Source: Moritella marina ATCC 15381 (GTDB taxonomy: Bacteria; Pseudomonadota; Gammaproteobacteria; Enterobacterales; Moritellaceae). From it: a DNA stretch of 64,000 bases. The translations under genes and the position numbers were made by a program. The first letter of the stretch is position 1, and each line of letters begins with the position of its first letter. The notes beneath the pieces are model-generated. The model was given only the letters and a program-made list of their open reading frames with translations. It ran no database searches and was not told the origin of the DNA. The stretch lies in the NCBI RefSeq assembly GCF_008931805.1, contig NZ_CP044399.1, positions 310,001-374,000 on the forward strand, given 5' to 3'. Positions 10,123-18,403 of this stretch are shown here, one piece after another.

Positions 10123-10830
10123 ATGACGATATTGACCAAATTTGTTTACATGATGATATTGACTATAGGGAGTTATGCGATGACCGTATCTTTAGCTCAA
10201 GCTAAAATCTATCCTTTCCAAGCGAAGTATGCGGTGTATTACAAAGATGTTAGATTTGGTAGTGGTGAGCGTACATTACGCCGTTTAAGCGGTGACAGCT
10301 ATAAACTGACAACGCAAGCCAGCGTATTATTTGGCACTGGCGACTATACCAATAATTCGTGGTTTGATTTTAAAGATAATGTATTAACCACTGATCGTTA
10401 CGAACATGAAACATCGGTAATGGGCTTTGGTGATGTGTCATCGGCTTCTTTTGAGGATAATGGCGACATTCTAATGGATTTTGAAGATGGCCATGTCGAG
10501 ATAAAATCAAAACCGGATGTAATGGATGTCGGGGCCATGACGATTGTAGTGCAAAATGATCTTAAGTTAGGTAAAACAGCATTCAGTTACGAATGGGTAT
10601 TTGAAGAAAAACTAGAAACCATTGCCTTTGAAGTCGTACAAGAAGAAACCATTAATACGATATTTGGCGATATGACCGCGGTTAAGGTCAAAGAAGTTAA
10701 AAAGAAGAAAAACCGTGCGACTTATTATTGGTTTGTACCTAAATTAGATTACCAGCTTGCGCAAGTTGAAGTATATAAACATGGCGTACGCAAATCGTAT
10801 TTAAAACTCACCGATCTTACTTTTCAGTAA
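10123..10830 (+). CDS. DUF3108 domain-containing secreted protein
   Basis: A 235-residue exported protein with an N-terminal signal ending near SLAQA and a mature chain starting KIYPFQAKYAVYYKDVRFGSG. This opening and the later YYWFVPKLDYQLAQVEVYKHG are typical of DUF3108 proteins, beta-rich periplasmic or outer-membrane-associated proteins of unknown role. AAGGAG at 10109-10114 sits nine bases before the ATG and fixes the start. It lies 35 bases ahead of cobQ, so the two may share a transcript. Confidence 0.8.
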   Translation: MTILTKFVYMMILTIGSYAMTVSLAQAKIYPFQAKYAVYYKDVRFGSGERTLRRLSGDSYKLTTQASVLFGTGDYTNNSWFDFKDNVLTTDRYEHETSVMGFGDVSSASFEDNGDILMDFEDGHVEIKSKPDVMDVGAMTIVVQNDLKLGKTAFSYEWVFEEKLETIAFEVVQEETINTIFGDMTAVKVKEVKKKKNRATYYWFVPKLDYQLAQVEVYKHGVRKSYLKLTDLTFQ

Positions 10831-10865
10831 CCACTTGCACTTAATACTTTATTAAAGAAGATAAA

Positions 10866-12269
10866 ATGACAAAGCCAATCATGATTATGGGGTGTACTAG
10901 CGACGCCGGTAAAAGTTTCGTTGTCGCCGGGTTATGCCGTATGTTTGCTAATCGTGGTGTCAGTGTGGCGCCTTTCAAAGCACAAAATATGAGTAATAAT
11001 GCCGCTGTCACAGCACTTGGTGCTGAAATTGGCCGTGCGCAATACTTGCAAGCTATTGCCGCTAAAGTGCAACCTGATGTGCGCATGAACCCTGTATTAC
11101 TCAAACCCAGTGCCGATACTCAAAGCCAACTTATTCTAAATGGTAAACCTGCGCCAGAGCTAAGCAACATACCGTGGATGGAGCGTAAAGATCACCTTTT
11201 TGAACATGTTGAAAAAGCATTAGGCGATCTACAGCAAGATTTTCAACAAATTGTGATAGAAGGGGCGGGCAGTCCTGCCGAAGTGAATTTACGTGCCAGT
11301 GATATTGTTAATATGAGCGTGGCTTTGGCGTGTAATGCAGATGTATATCTGGTTGCTGATATTGATAAAGGTGGCGCATTTGCCCATTTACTTGGTACTT
11401 ATATGTGCCTTGCCGAGGCTGAGCAAAAGCTGATTAAGGGCTTTGTGTTAAATAAATTCCGTGGCGACCCCTTATTATTAGGCAATGCGATGGAGTGGTT
11501 AGAAGATAAAACCGGGGTACCGACAGTGGCTAATATTCATTATTTTCCACACCGTTTACCGGAAGAAGATACCTTGCACCACCGCGCTGAATTTAAAAGT
11601 GGGCAGATTAATATTGCGTTAATCGCTTATCCTTATGCTGCTAATATGGATGAGTTCGATAACTTGATCCATCAAGATAACGTCAGTGTTGTGCCATTGC
11701 GTGATGGTCAATCATTGGCTGACTTTGATGCCATTATATTACCGGGCAGTAAAAACACAGCGGCGAGTTTATTGCATCTACGCGAATCGGGACTAGCCAA
11801 CGAGATCAGCAAGGCCGCACAACGTGGTCAGCCAATCTTCGGCATTTGTGGTGGTATGCAATTACTTGGCGAGCAGATCCTTGATCCGCACCATATTGAA
11901 GGGGGTGACGAACAAGGCTTAGGGCTATTGCCTATCGTCACGGCACATGCACAGACGAAAACCACCAAACAACGTGATATTGATTGGCAAGGTTTTAAAT
12001 TATCGGGTTATGAAATTCATCACGGTAAAACAACAATAAGTAAAGAGAGTGAAAAGACCCGTTGTAAAAGCTTTATCGAAGCGGATTTAGGCTGGCAGCA
12101 AGGTAATATTTATGGCTGTTACCTACATGGTTTGTTTGATAACAAAGGTTTTATTAATCAGTTTTTAGGTAATTTAGGCTGGGTCGGTGAAGCTGACGAC
12201 CATACGGTAAGCTTGGATGCGGAATTAAACCGTGTTGGTGATATGTTTGAAAATTTAAAGTGGTTATAA
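10866..12269 (+). CDS. cobQ: Cobyric acid synthase CobQ/CbiP
   Basis: Glutamine-dependent amidase that amidates four carboxylates of adenosylcobyrinate in cobalamin synthesis. The 467-residue protein has an N-terminal P-loop-like ATP domain (MGCTSDAGKSFVVAGLCR, then FKAQNMSNN and EIGRAQ) and a C-terminal class I glutamine amidotransferase domain with nucleophile Cys in FGICGGMQ and the His-containing YLHGLFDN. No other cobalamin gene lies in the window. A solitary cobQ may belong to a salvage or split pathway. Confidence 0.92.
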   Translation: MTKPIMIMGCTSDAGKSFVVAGLCRMFANRGVSVAPFKAQNMSNNAAVTALGAEIGRAQYLQAIAAKVQPDVRMNPVLLKPSADTQSQLILNGKPAPELSNIPWMERKDHLFEHVEKALGDLQQDFQQIVIEGAGSPAEVNLRASDIVNMSVALACNADVYLVADIDKGGAFAHLLGTYMCLAEAEQKLIKGFVLNKFRGDPLLLGNAMEWLEDKTGVPTVANIHYFPHRLPEEDTLHHRAEFKSGQINIALIAYPYAANMDEFDNLIHQDNVSVVPLRDGQSLADFDAIILPGSKNTAASLLHLRESGLANEISKAAQRGQPIFGICGGMQLLGEQILDPHHIEGGDEQGLGLLPIVTAHAQTKTTKQRDIDWQGFKLSGYEIHHGKTTISKESEKTRCKSFIEADLGWQQGNIYGCYLHGLFDNKGFINQFLGNLGWVGEADDHTVSLDAELNRVGDMFENLKWL

Positions 12270-12291
12270 GTCGAGAGTCGTCATAAACGCG

Positions 12292-12330
12292 AGCTAAAAA
12301 TAAAGCAGGTAACCTGCTTTATTTTTAGCT
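12292..12330. terminator. Bidirectional terminator between cobQ and pdxH
   Basis: A 19-base perfect inverted repeat (AGCTAAAAATAAAGCAGGT and its complement) around one base, with A-rich and T-rich outer arms. It lies between two convergent genes and can end transcription from both sides. Confidence 0.85.
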
Positions 12331-12376
12331 GTTAAGTCAACCTATACTGCACTTGTCATATTAAGTGTAGGCCTTA

Positions 12377-13030
12377 TTAAGGTGCTAGGCGATCAACACG
12401 CCAATCATTACCTTCTTTGACATAACTAAAGCGATCATGAAGACGATCAGCTTTACCTTGCCAGAATTCAATACTGCTTGGTTTTACCAGATAACCCCCC
12501 CAAAATTCAGGTAGAGGCACTTCTTTATCCGCAAATGTACTCGTCACATCTTTAACTTGTTGTTCGAGAATTTTGCGAGAAGAGATCACTGAACTTTGTC
12601 TTGATGCCCACGCGCCAATGCGGCTACCACGCCCACGAGACTGGAAGTAAGTGTTAGAGTCTTCAGTTGAGATCTTTTCGACCACGCCCTGAATACGTAC
12701 CTGACGCTGTAAAATGTTCCAGTGGAATGTAATGGCTATATGTGGATTTTGAGCGAGTTCTTGGCCTTTTTTACTTTCGTAATTAGTAAAGAACACAAAG
12801 CCTTCTTTAGTTAATTCTTTCAGTAATACCACGCGGCATGAAGGATATCCATTCGCATCAACAGTTGATACTGTCATGGATTCAGGTAAGACGATGCCAC
12901 AATCCTGCGCCGCTTTGAACCAGTTTTGAAACTGCTCAAAGGGATCAACACTTGGATCAAGGTCGGGCAAGTCGACTAATACGCCTTGCCCTAGGGTAAA
13001 TGCACAACGGATCTTATTAAATAAAGACAT
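12377..13030 (-). CDS. pdxH: Pyridoxamine 5'-phosphate oxidase
   Basis: FMN enzyme that oxidises pyridoxine or pyridoxamine 5'-phosphate to pyridoxal 5'-phosphate. It is 217 residues, near the usual 218. Visible family motifs are the substrate and FMN-binding FVFFTNYESKKGQEL, ITFHWNILQRQVRIQGVVEKI, SRGRGSRIGAWASRQSS and the C-terminal HDRFSY...WRVDRLAP. It is followed upstream on the same strand by grxA with a nine-base gap, so the two are probably co-transcribed as grxA-pdxH. Confidence 0.95.
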   Translation of the reverse strand: MSLFNKIRCAFTLGQGVLVDLPDLDPSVDPFEQFQNWFKAAQDCGIVLPESMTVSTVDANGYPSCRVVLLKELTKEGFVFFTNYESKKGQELAQNPHIAITFHWNILQRQVRIQGVVEKISTEDSNTYFQSRGRGSRIGAWASRQSSVISSRKILEQQVKDVTSTFADKEVPLPEFWGGYLVKPSSIEFWQGKADRLHDRFSYVKEGNDWRVDRLAP

Positions 13031-13039
13031 TGCTACGCC

Positions 13040-13303
13040 TTATGCATATAAGCCTAAGTTTGCTTTAGCAAACTGTTCAAATTCAGTGCAACCGCCAACG
13101 TGTTTTTCATCAACAAAAATTTGTGGCACAGTGTTTACCGGTACGCCTGCTGATTTTTCTAGATCAGCTTTGCTGATACCTTCTGCAAGCATATCGATGT
13201 AGTTATAATCAAAATCTGCATTGTCAGCTTTTAATGTTTCTGCAATTTGTTTTGCACGTACACAGAAAGGGCAACCAGGACGACCAAAGATAACTGTAAA
13301 CAT
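13040..13303 (-). CDS. grxA: Glutaredoxin 1 (GrxA family)
   Basis: Small GSH-dependent thiol reductase, 87 residues from MFTVIFGRPGCPFCVRAK, very close to E. coli GrxA. The active site is CPFC at residues 11-14; TVPQIFVDEKHVGG is the cis-Pro and GSH-binding part. The frame is open 12 codons upstream, but the family start and the absence of conserved residues before it favour 13303. Confidence 0.93.
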   Translation of the reverse strand: MFTVIFGRPGCPFCVRAKQIAETLKADNADFDYNYIDMLAEGISKADLEKSAGVPVNTVPQIFVDEKHVGGCTEFEQFAKANLGLYA

Positions 13304-13617
13304 AATATAAAAACTCCGGGTAAAAAAATTGCTTAGCACGTGATATGTACTCTATTATCAAGTACCAGTTGCTAGTGAGTGAATTCACTCTATATGGCTA
13401 CATGATATGTTTTTCTGAAATAAAATGAAATTGTTTATTTAATAATCATCAATAGGAATTAACTATTGATGATTAATTTAACATTATCGGTATAACTTTT
13501 GTTAAGAAATGTAATTTTTCAGCACTGAGTTCTAATAATTGCAGAGATAAATAGCAATCATGAGGGGGATGGGTGATAATTATCTATTAACTTTTATAAA
13601 TCAGCTTGAAACGACAT
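13304..13617. promoter_or_regulatory. Divergent intergenic region grxA/pssA with a 13-bp palindrome
   Basis: This 314-base gene-free stretch should hold both promoters. It contains a perfect inverted repeat, TAATCATCAATAG at 13443-13455 and its complement at 13463-13475, with a seven-base loop. No T-run follows on either strand, so an operator or a stable 5' leader hairpin is more likely than a terminator. No small gene was seen. Confidence 0.5.
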
Positions 13618-14967
13618 ATGAAATCATTAGAGTTTTATCAATCTACGATTACCAACTTAAAGCAACTGCCGATGTCGGCAGGGCATATTGATGTTTTATT
13701 TTCAGCGCGTGATTTTAAAACAAAAATATTAGATTTAATTGCTTCATCTTCGAAACGTATTTATATTTCGGCTTTGTATCTTCAAGATGATGATGCAGGT
13801 AAAGAGGTACTTAATGCGCTGTACCAAGCACGAGTAAATAATCCTGGCTTAGTGATTAAAGTGTTTGTTGATTTTCATCGCGCACAACGCGGTCTTATTG
13901 GCCAGAAAGAACATGGCGGAAATGCTGACCTGTATAAAGACATGCGCAAAAGACTCGGTGATAAAGTCACGATCCTAGGCGTGCCAGTTAAAGGTAAGGA
14001 AGTGCTGGGTGTATTGCACCTTAAAGGCTTTATCTTCGATGATAGCGTGCTGTACAGTGGCGCCAGTATTAATGATATCTATCTGCATCAAGCAGACAAA
14101 TACCGTTGTGACCGTTACCATGTATTGTATAACCCTGCATTAGCGGATTCGATGGTCGCGTATTTAGAAGATTACTTTGTAAGCCAAAACGCGGTAACCC
14201 GACTTGATGATGAATCTATCCCTACAAGTAAAGCCTTGAAGCAAGATATTCGCCACTTCAAACAAACGTTACGTAGCGCGCAGTATCATTATATTAATAG
14301 CACCCCAGAAAGTAATGAAGTGGGCATCACGCCTATTTCAGGGTTTGGTCGTCATGGTAATAAATTAAATCAAACCATCACGAACTTGTTACGCGCAGTT
14401 GAAAGCGAAGTGACTATTTTTACGCCCTACTTTAATTTGCCGCTATCAATATCGAAAGACATTAAGCGTCTGTTAAAACGTAATGTTAAAGTAACCTTGG
14501 TTATCGGTGATAAGACCGCGAATGACTTTTTCATTCCACCGGAAGAACCGTTTAAGGTGATATCTGCACTGCCTTATATTTATGAAACATATTTGCATAA
14601 ATTTGTAAAAACGTGCCAATCTTATATCGATCAAGGTTTGCTTAACGTGCGTTTATGGACTGATGAAGGCAATAGTTTCCACCTTAAGGGGCTGTGTTGT
14701 GATTATAAGTATCATCTGTTAACAGGCAATAACTTAAACCCACGCGCTTGGGGTTTAGATCTCGAAAATGGTCTGCTAATTCATGATACCAAGCAGTTAT
14801 TGAAAGATACTCTGCAAGCTGAGCAAGAACATGTGATGAAAAATACCCGACGTATTAAACACCTTTCTGATTTAGAAAGTATGTCGGATTATCCAGCACC
14901 AGTGCAGAAATTTATGCGCCGTATTAAAACGACGCGCTTGGATATGTTGCTAAAACGTATCTTATAA
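13618..14967 (+). CDS. pssA: CDP-diacylglycerol--serine O-phosphatidyltransferase
   Basis: Phosphatidylserine synthase of the phospholipase D superfamily, the first step to phosphatidylethanolamine. The chosen ATG 13618 places the conserved core at the same distance as in E. coli; a TTG four codons upstream is possible. The 449 residues carry two HxK catalytic motifs, VLHLKGFIFDDSVLYSGAS and FHLKGLCCDYKYHLLTGNN, each followed by the typical N-containing segment, and end in RRIKTTRLDMLLKRIL. This is the soluble, ribosome-associated gammaproteobacterial type. Confidence 0.95.
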   Translation: MKSLEFYQSTITNLKQLPMSAGHIDVLFSARDFKTKILDLIASSSKRIYISALYLQDDDAGKEVLNALYQARVNNPGLVIKVFVDFHRAQRGLIGQKEHGGNADLYKDMRKRLGDKVTILGVPVKGKEVLGVLHLKGFIFDDSVLYSGASINDIYLHQADKYRCDRYHVLYNPALADSMVAYLEDYFVSQNAVTRLDDESIPTSKALKQDIRHFKQTLRSAQYHYINSTPESNEVGITPISGFGRHGNKLNQTITNLLRAVESEVTIFTPYFNLPLSISKDIKRLLKRNVKVTLVIGDKTANDFFIPPEEPFKVISALPYIYETYLHKFVKTCQSYIDQGLLNVRLWTDEGNSFHLKGLCCDYKYHLLTGNNLNPRAWGLDLENGLLIHDTKQLLKDTLQAEQEHVMKNTRRIKHLSDLESMSDYPAPVQKFMRRIKTTRLDMLLKRIL

Positions 14968-14998
14968 TGTAGCGACGTTAAATGCTGAATACTATTCA

Positions 14999-15040
14999 CA
15001 AAGGCTTGTTACTGCTGCAGTAACAAGCCTTTGCTGTTTT
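14999..15040 (+). terminator. Terminator after pssA
   Basis: A 16-base-pair perfect stem, CAAAGGCTTGTTACTG and its complement, closes on a three-base loop and is followed by CTGTTTTT. It lies 32 bases after the pssA stop. Confidence 0.88.
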
Positions 15041-15230
15041 TAATGGTTAATAACCCACTCATGGTACGCTTCAGTTAACACTTCTATAATAATGATATTG
15101 CGACTCAAGTCATATTGTGGTGAAAATGAGGTAGGCGTAAATTAGTTTCATTCCGTATAAGACTATTGCTCTGTTCTAGCTAGCTGATTATACTCTGATT
15201 AACTATTAAACAATAAATTGGCCGCGACTT

Positions 15231-15542
15231 ATGTTCGGATTATTAAAACGATTTTTTTCTGCGTCTATGGATTCGGATACTAAACCTGTCGACAACAGAG
15301 CAAATGTTGAACCGGTACATTACAATGAATATCTTATTTTTGTCATGCCACAAGAGGAAGGCGGCCAATATCGTGTTGCTGGGTTAATTGAAAAACCAGT
15401 GATTGGAGATGAACAAGCGGACAATTTAAAGCATCAATTTATTCGTTCTGATGTGTGTATGAATAAACAGCAAGCTGAACAGATCACGTTACAAAAGTGC
15501 AAGTTATTCATCGACCAAGTCGGCGATAGCATGTTTAAGTAA
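15231..15542 (+). CDS. HlyU-family protein
   Basis: A 103-residue protein of the family annotated as HlyU transcriptional activators in Pfam, which is distinct from the ArsR-type HlyU of Vibrio. Family features are the short hydrophobic start MFGLLKRFF, a variable linker, then EPVHYNEYLIFVMPQEEGGQYRVAGLI, HQFIRSDV and a C-terminal ITLQKCKLFIDQVGDSMF helix. I know of no firm biochemical role. It precedes msrA by 36 bases on the same strand and may form an operon with msrA and the peptidase gene. Confidence 0.75.
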   Translation: MFGLLKRFFSASMDSDTKPVDNRANVEPVHYNEYLIFVMPQEEGGQYRVAGLIEKPVIGDEQADNLKHQFIRSDVCMNKQQAEQITLQKCKLFIDQVGDSMFK

Positions 15543-15578
15543 ACACTGTCTTTTGACCCATTACCGTTGGAGTTCACT

Positions 15579-16220
15579 ATGTTTTTTGAAAAAAATAAGT
15601 TAACTATGATTAGTAAATCGGATGCGTTGCCGGATAATCCGACGGCAATTTCAGTTGATGCATTTCATTATGTTGCGGGCACAAAAATGGTTCCGCCGTT
15701 TGCTGAACCGTATCAAGTCTGCTATTTCGCGATGGGCTGTTTTTGGGGCGCAGAACGTTTGTTCTGGTCAATTCCCGGTGTTGTAACTACCGCCGTGGGT
15801 TATCAAGGCGGTTACACAGTACACCCGCGTTATCAGCAAGTGTGTACTGGTCAAACAGGGCATACTGAAGTTGTGTTAGTGGTCTTTAATCCTGAAGTGA
15901 TTAGCTACGCAGAATTATTGATTTTGTTTTGGGAGAATCATCAACCAACTCAAGGTATGCGCCAAGGTAATGATAAGGGCACGCAATATCGTTCAGCCTT
16001 GTACTGTACTTCACAACAACAATTGTCTGAAGCGAAAGCATCTGCTGCGCACTATCAGCAAGCATTGTTAGAGGGTGATAGCGCTGAAACGATCACCACT
16101 GAAATTGATATGGCTGCCCCATTTTATTATGCCGAAGCAGATCATCAGCAATACTTAGCTAAAAACCCACAAGGCTATTGCGGTTTAGGCGGCAGTGGTA
16201 TTTGTTACCCGAGTAATTAA
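15579..16220 (+). CDS. msrA: Peptide methionine sulfoxide reductase MsrA
   Basis: Reduces methionine S-sulfoxide in proteins. The 213-residue protein starts at ATG 15579, eight bases after a GGAG, and aligns end to end with E. coli MsrA. The catalytic Cys is in AMGCFWGAERLFW; TQYRSALYC and the tail FYYAEADHQQYLAKNPQGYCGLGGSGICYP hold the resolving cysteines. It lies between a HlyU-family gene and a putative M50 peptidase, with two bases between its stop and the next start. Confidence 0.95.
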   Translation: MFFEKNKLTMISKSDALPDNPTAISVDAFHYVAGTKMVPPFAEPYQVCYFAMGCFWGAERLFWSIPGVVTTAVGYQGGYTVHPRYQQVCTGQTGHTEVVLVVFNPEVISYAELLILFWENHQPTQGMRQGNDKGTQYRSALYCTSQQQLSEAKASAAHYQQALLEGDSAETITTEIDMAAPFYYAEADHQQYLAKNPQGYCGLGGSGICYPSN

Positions 16221-16222
16221 AC

Positions 16223-16864
16223 ATGAGCGCGAGAGATAGACGCATTCTATTTATACTGGTATTTACGGTGCTCGCTTTTATGTGGCAAAGTGCGCTTATT
16301 GCACCACTGAAGATCCTCGTGGTTTTTTTGCATGAGTTAAGTCATGCGTTAGCCACTTGGTTTACTGGCGGTAAAGTCGTGGAGTTTGTCGTGTCGGCTT
16401 ATCAAAGTGGCCACGTTCGCTCTATGGGCGGCTCTCGATTTATTATTTTGAGTGCCGGTTATTTAGGTTCATTACTGTTTGGTTTGTTATTTTATGCTGC
16501 GAGTAGCCGCCGTAAAACCACTGATATTAGTTTAGCGTTATTGGCTATCACCATGTTATTGGTTGCTGTGTTCTTTGGTGGTACTTTATATACAATTGGT
16601 TTTGCAGCAGTGATAGCCTTGGCGATCATGGCATTGTTAAAATATGCCAATGCAGCGATCAAGCAAACGGTGTTATTAGTGTTTGCCAGTGCCAGTATGA
16701 TCTATGTGCCTATCGATATTTGGCAAGATACCATAGTGCATAGTGGCTCATTATCTGACGCCCGTATGTTGGCAAATGAAATGGGCGGCGCGACTTTTAT
16801 GTGGGGCGGTCTGTGGTTTGTCGCTAGTTTGTATTTTATTTATTTAACACTGCGTAAATCTTGA
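16223..16864 (+). CDS. M50B-like intramembrane metallopeptidase
   Basis: Predicted zinc peptidase in the inner membrane, 213 residues with about six hydrophobic segments. The zinc motif HELSH is at residues 37-41 inside the second hydrophobic segment (VVFLHELSHALATWFTGG), the arrangement of M50-type peptidases. There is no PDZ domain, so it is the short YaeQ/SpoIVFB-like kind rather than RseP. The substrate is unknown. It begins two bases after the msrA stop, strongly suggesting co-transcription. Confidence 0.8.
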   Translation: MSARDRRILFILVFTVLAFMWQSALIAPLKILVVFLHELSHALATWFTGGKVVEFVVSAYQSGHVRSMGGSRFIILSAGYLGSLLFGLLFYAASSRRKTTDISLALLAITMLLVAVFFGGTLYTIGFAAVIALAIMALLKYANAAIKQTVLLVFASASMIYVPIDIWQDTIVHSGSLSDARMLANEMGGATFMWGGLWFVASLYFIYLTLRKS

Positions 16865-16887
16865 TTCTAGTGATTCAACGATTGCAC

Positions 16888-17712
16888 TTACATTGTATCG
16901 ACCACAATATTTTTCAGTATCTGAATATGGGTATTATCAGTGAGTTTAATATCACTGATAATGCTTATATCAAACCGCTTGCTCATCACTTCACCTAGCA
17001 CTTCATCCCGAGATTCATAACGACCTGAACATACATTCAACGATTGGCAATGCGTAAACACATTATCACGTAATAACGTCGCTATCGGTTGCTTGATGGC
17101 TTTGGCTAACGCCTCTTTTAACGTCCATATACGGTATAAAGCTTTTGCATGTACTTCCTTGCTTACCTGCTCAGTAACACCTTCAGTTTGACTCATACAG
17201 GCGTGTAATTCTTCACTGTGGTAATAATGCTTTGCCACTTTTTCGAGTGAGCGTTTGTTCGAAAGCCATTCTAAATCGACACCCAGTTGTATTGATTTAA
17301 ATACAGGCCGCTGGCTTGGTACAAGGGCTACGATCACGTGGCCGTGCGAGTGGGATATACAAGCGTGTAGCGTGATAGCTTGGTTATTTTGATAGACCTT
17401 TAAGCAAGTATCTTTATCATCGAAGAGCACGGTCAGGGAGTTAAAATCATAGCCGAAGTATTGGTTCGCATAAGTTTTAATAATAAAACGACTCGCGAGG
17501 TATTCTTGCTTTGCTTGCAATTGTTTACGCTTGGCTAATATGGACTGTTCTTGTGGTTGTAAATATTGCGTAGCCAGTGCCGAGATCTGCTCGCTAGCAA
17601 TGGTGTTACTGTTAAATAAGTACACGTCCATTGGTGCATCAGTATTGATTCGCAAGTCGCTATGCGAACTAAAGGTTAATTGCTGACGAAAGAATAAGGC
17701 AGTGTGTGGCAT
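16888..17712 (-). CDS. Sfp-type 4'-phosphopantetheinyl transferase (PfaE candidate)
   Basis: Transfers phosphopantetheine from CoA onto acyl or peptidyl carrier proteins. The 274-residue protein has the Sfp-type double-domain length, the metal-binding GVDLE at residues 144-148 and WTLKEALAK at 196-204; the N-terminal half holds a KRKQLQAKQEYLASRFI helix typical of the family. No polyketide, siderophore or fatty-acid synthase gene is nearby. In Moritella the PPTase that activates the PfaA carrier domains for DHA synthesis (PfaE) is encoded apart from pfaABCD, so this gene is a candidate. That assignment is inference. Confidence 0.8.
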   Translation of the reverse strand: MPHTALFFRQQLTFSSHSDLRINTDAPMDVYLFNSNTIASEQISALATQYLQPQEQSILAKRKQLQAKQEYLASRFIIKTYANQYFGYDFNSLTVLFDDKDTCLKVYQNNQAITLHACISHSHGHVIVALVPSQRPVFKSIQLGVDLEWLSNKRSLEKVAKHYYHSEELHACMSQTEGVTEQVSKEVHAKALYRIWTLKEALAKAIKQPIATLLRDNVFTHCQSLNVCSGRYESRDEVLGEVMSKRFDISIISDIKLTDNTHIQILKNIVVDTM

Positions 17713-17766
17713 GCAAGCTGAGACCGTTATAGTGCTGTGGGCGCAAAGTATAACAATCTCTGTCTG

Positions 17767-18315
17767 TTACTTCAGTAAACTGCGGAATTTTTTTTGTTGC
17801 TGTAATAGCCACTCTGGTGTTGTTGAGGTAATACCTTCAGGCTTGAGCATTGGATGTAATCGCATTATTTTATTCACCGTTAACTCGTGTTGCTGTTCGA
17901 TATCGATAAATAAGATGCTCTTACCATTTTCGAGGGATTGTTTGAATACTTTGCTATTAATATCGGGCAGGTGAATATCAAGGTTTTCACCTTCCCAAGT
18001 GCAAAATACCACTATCACTAAAGCTAATAGGATCATTGGCATTCCGCCCAGTGGTCCAAGATACCAACCTTGAATATAGGTCATTAGCAAAATACTGACC
18101 GCGACCAGCATACCAATCGCAGCGCCGATATCACCATTCTTCATTAAGCCTTTCTTTAATGCATCATCAACTTGATATAAATGATGCTTGCTGAGGGATT
18201 CATCATCATTGGTTAAGGTGTGGGTCTGAGATTTATCGATGCCAAAGGACTGCAATTCATGTTCGATTATATCCAGTTCATCCAGAGAATCGATTATATA
18301 ATAATGCCTTAACAT
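17767..18315 (-). CDS. Two-helix membrane protein of unknown function
   Basis: A 182-residue protein starting MLRHYYIIDSLDELDIIEHEL, with a good AAGGTGG ribosome site before the ATG at 18315; a longer frame of 16 codons is less likely. The N-terminal cytoplasmic part ends in VDDALKKGLMKNGDIGAAIG, then two membrane helices and a FCTWEGE motif, then a soluble tail with FIDIEQQHELTV. I recall the same layout in a conserved family of pseudomonads and marine gammaproteobacteria with no known role. Same strand as the PPTase, 54 bases upstream. Confidence 0.7.
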   Translation of the reverse strand: MLRHYYIIDSLDELDIIEHELQSFGIDKSQTHTLTNDDESLSKHHLYQVDDALKKGLMKNGDIGAAIGMLVAVSILLMTYIQGWYLGPLGGMPMILLALVIVVFCTWEGENLDIHLPDINSKVFKQSLENGKSILFIDIEQQHELTVNKIMRLHPMLKPEGITSTTPEWLLQQQKKFRSLLK

Positions 18316-18403
18316 GGTAACCACCTTACAGCTTAATGGCATGATAGTAATTTTAGCGCACAACCTTATTAGTATAGTTGATTATAGTTATACTAAAATG
18401 GAT

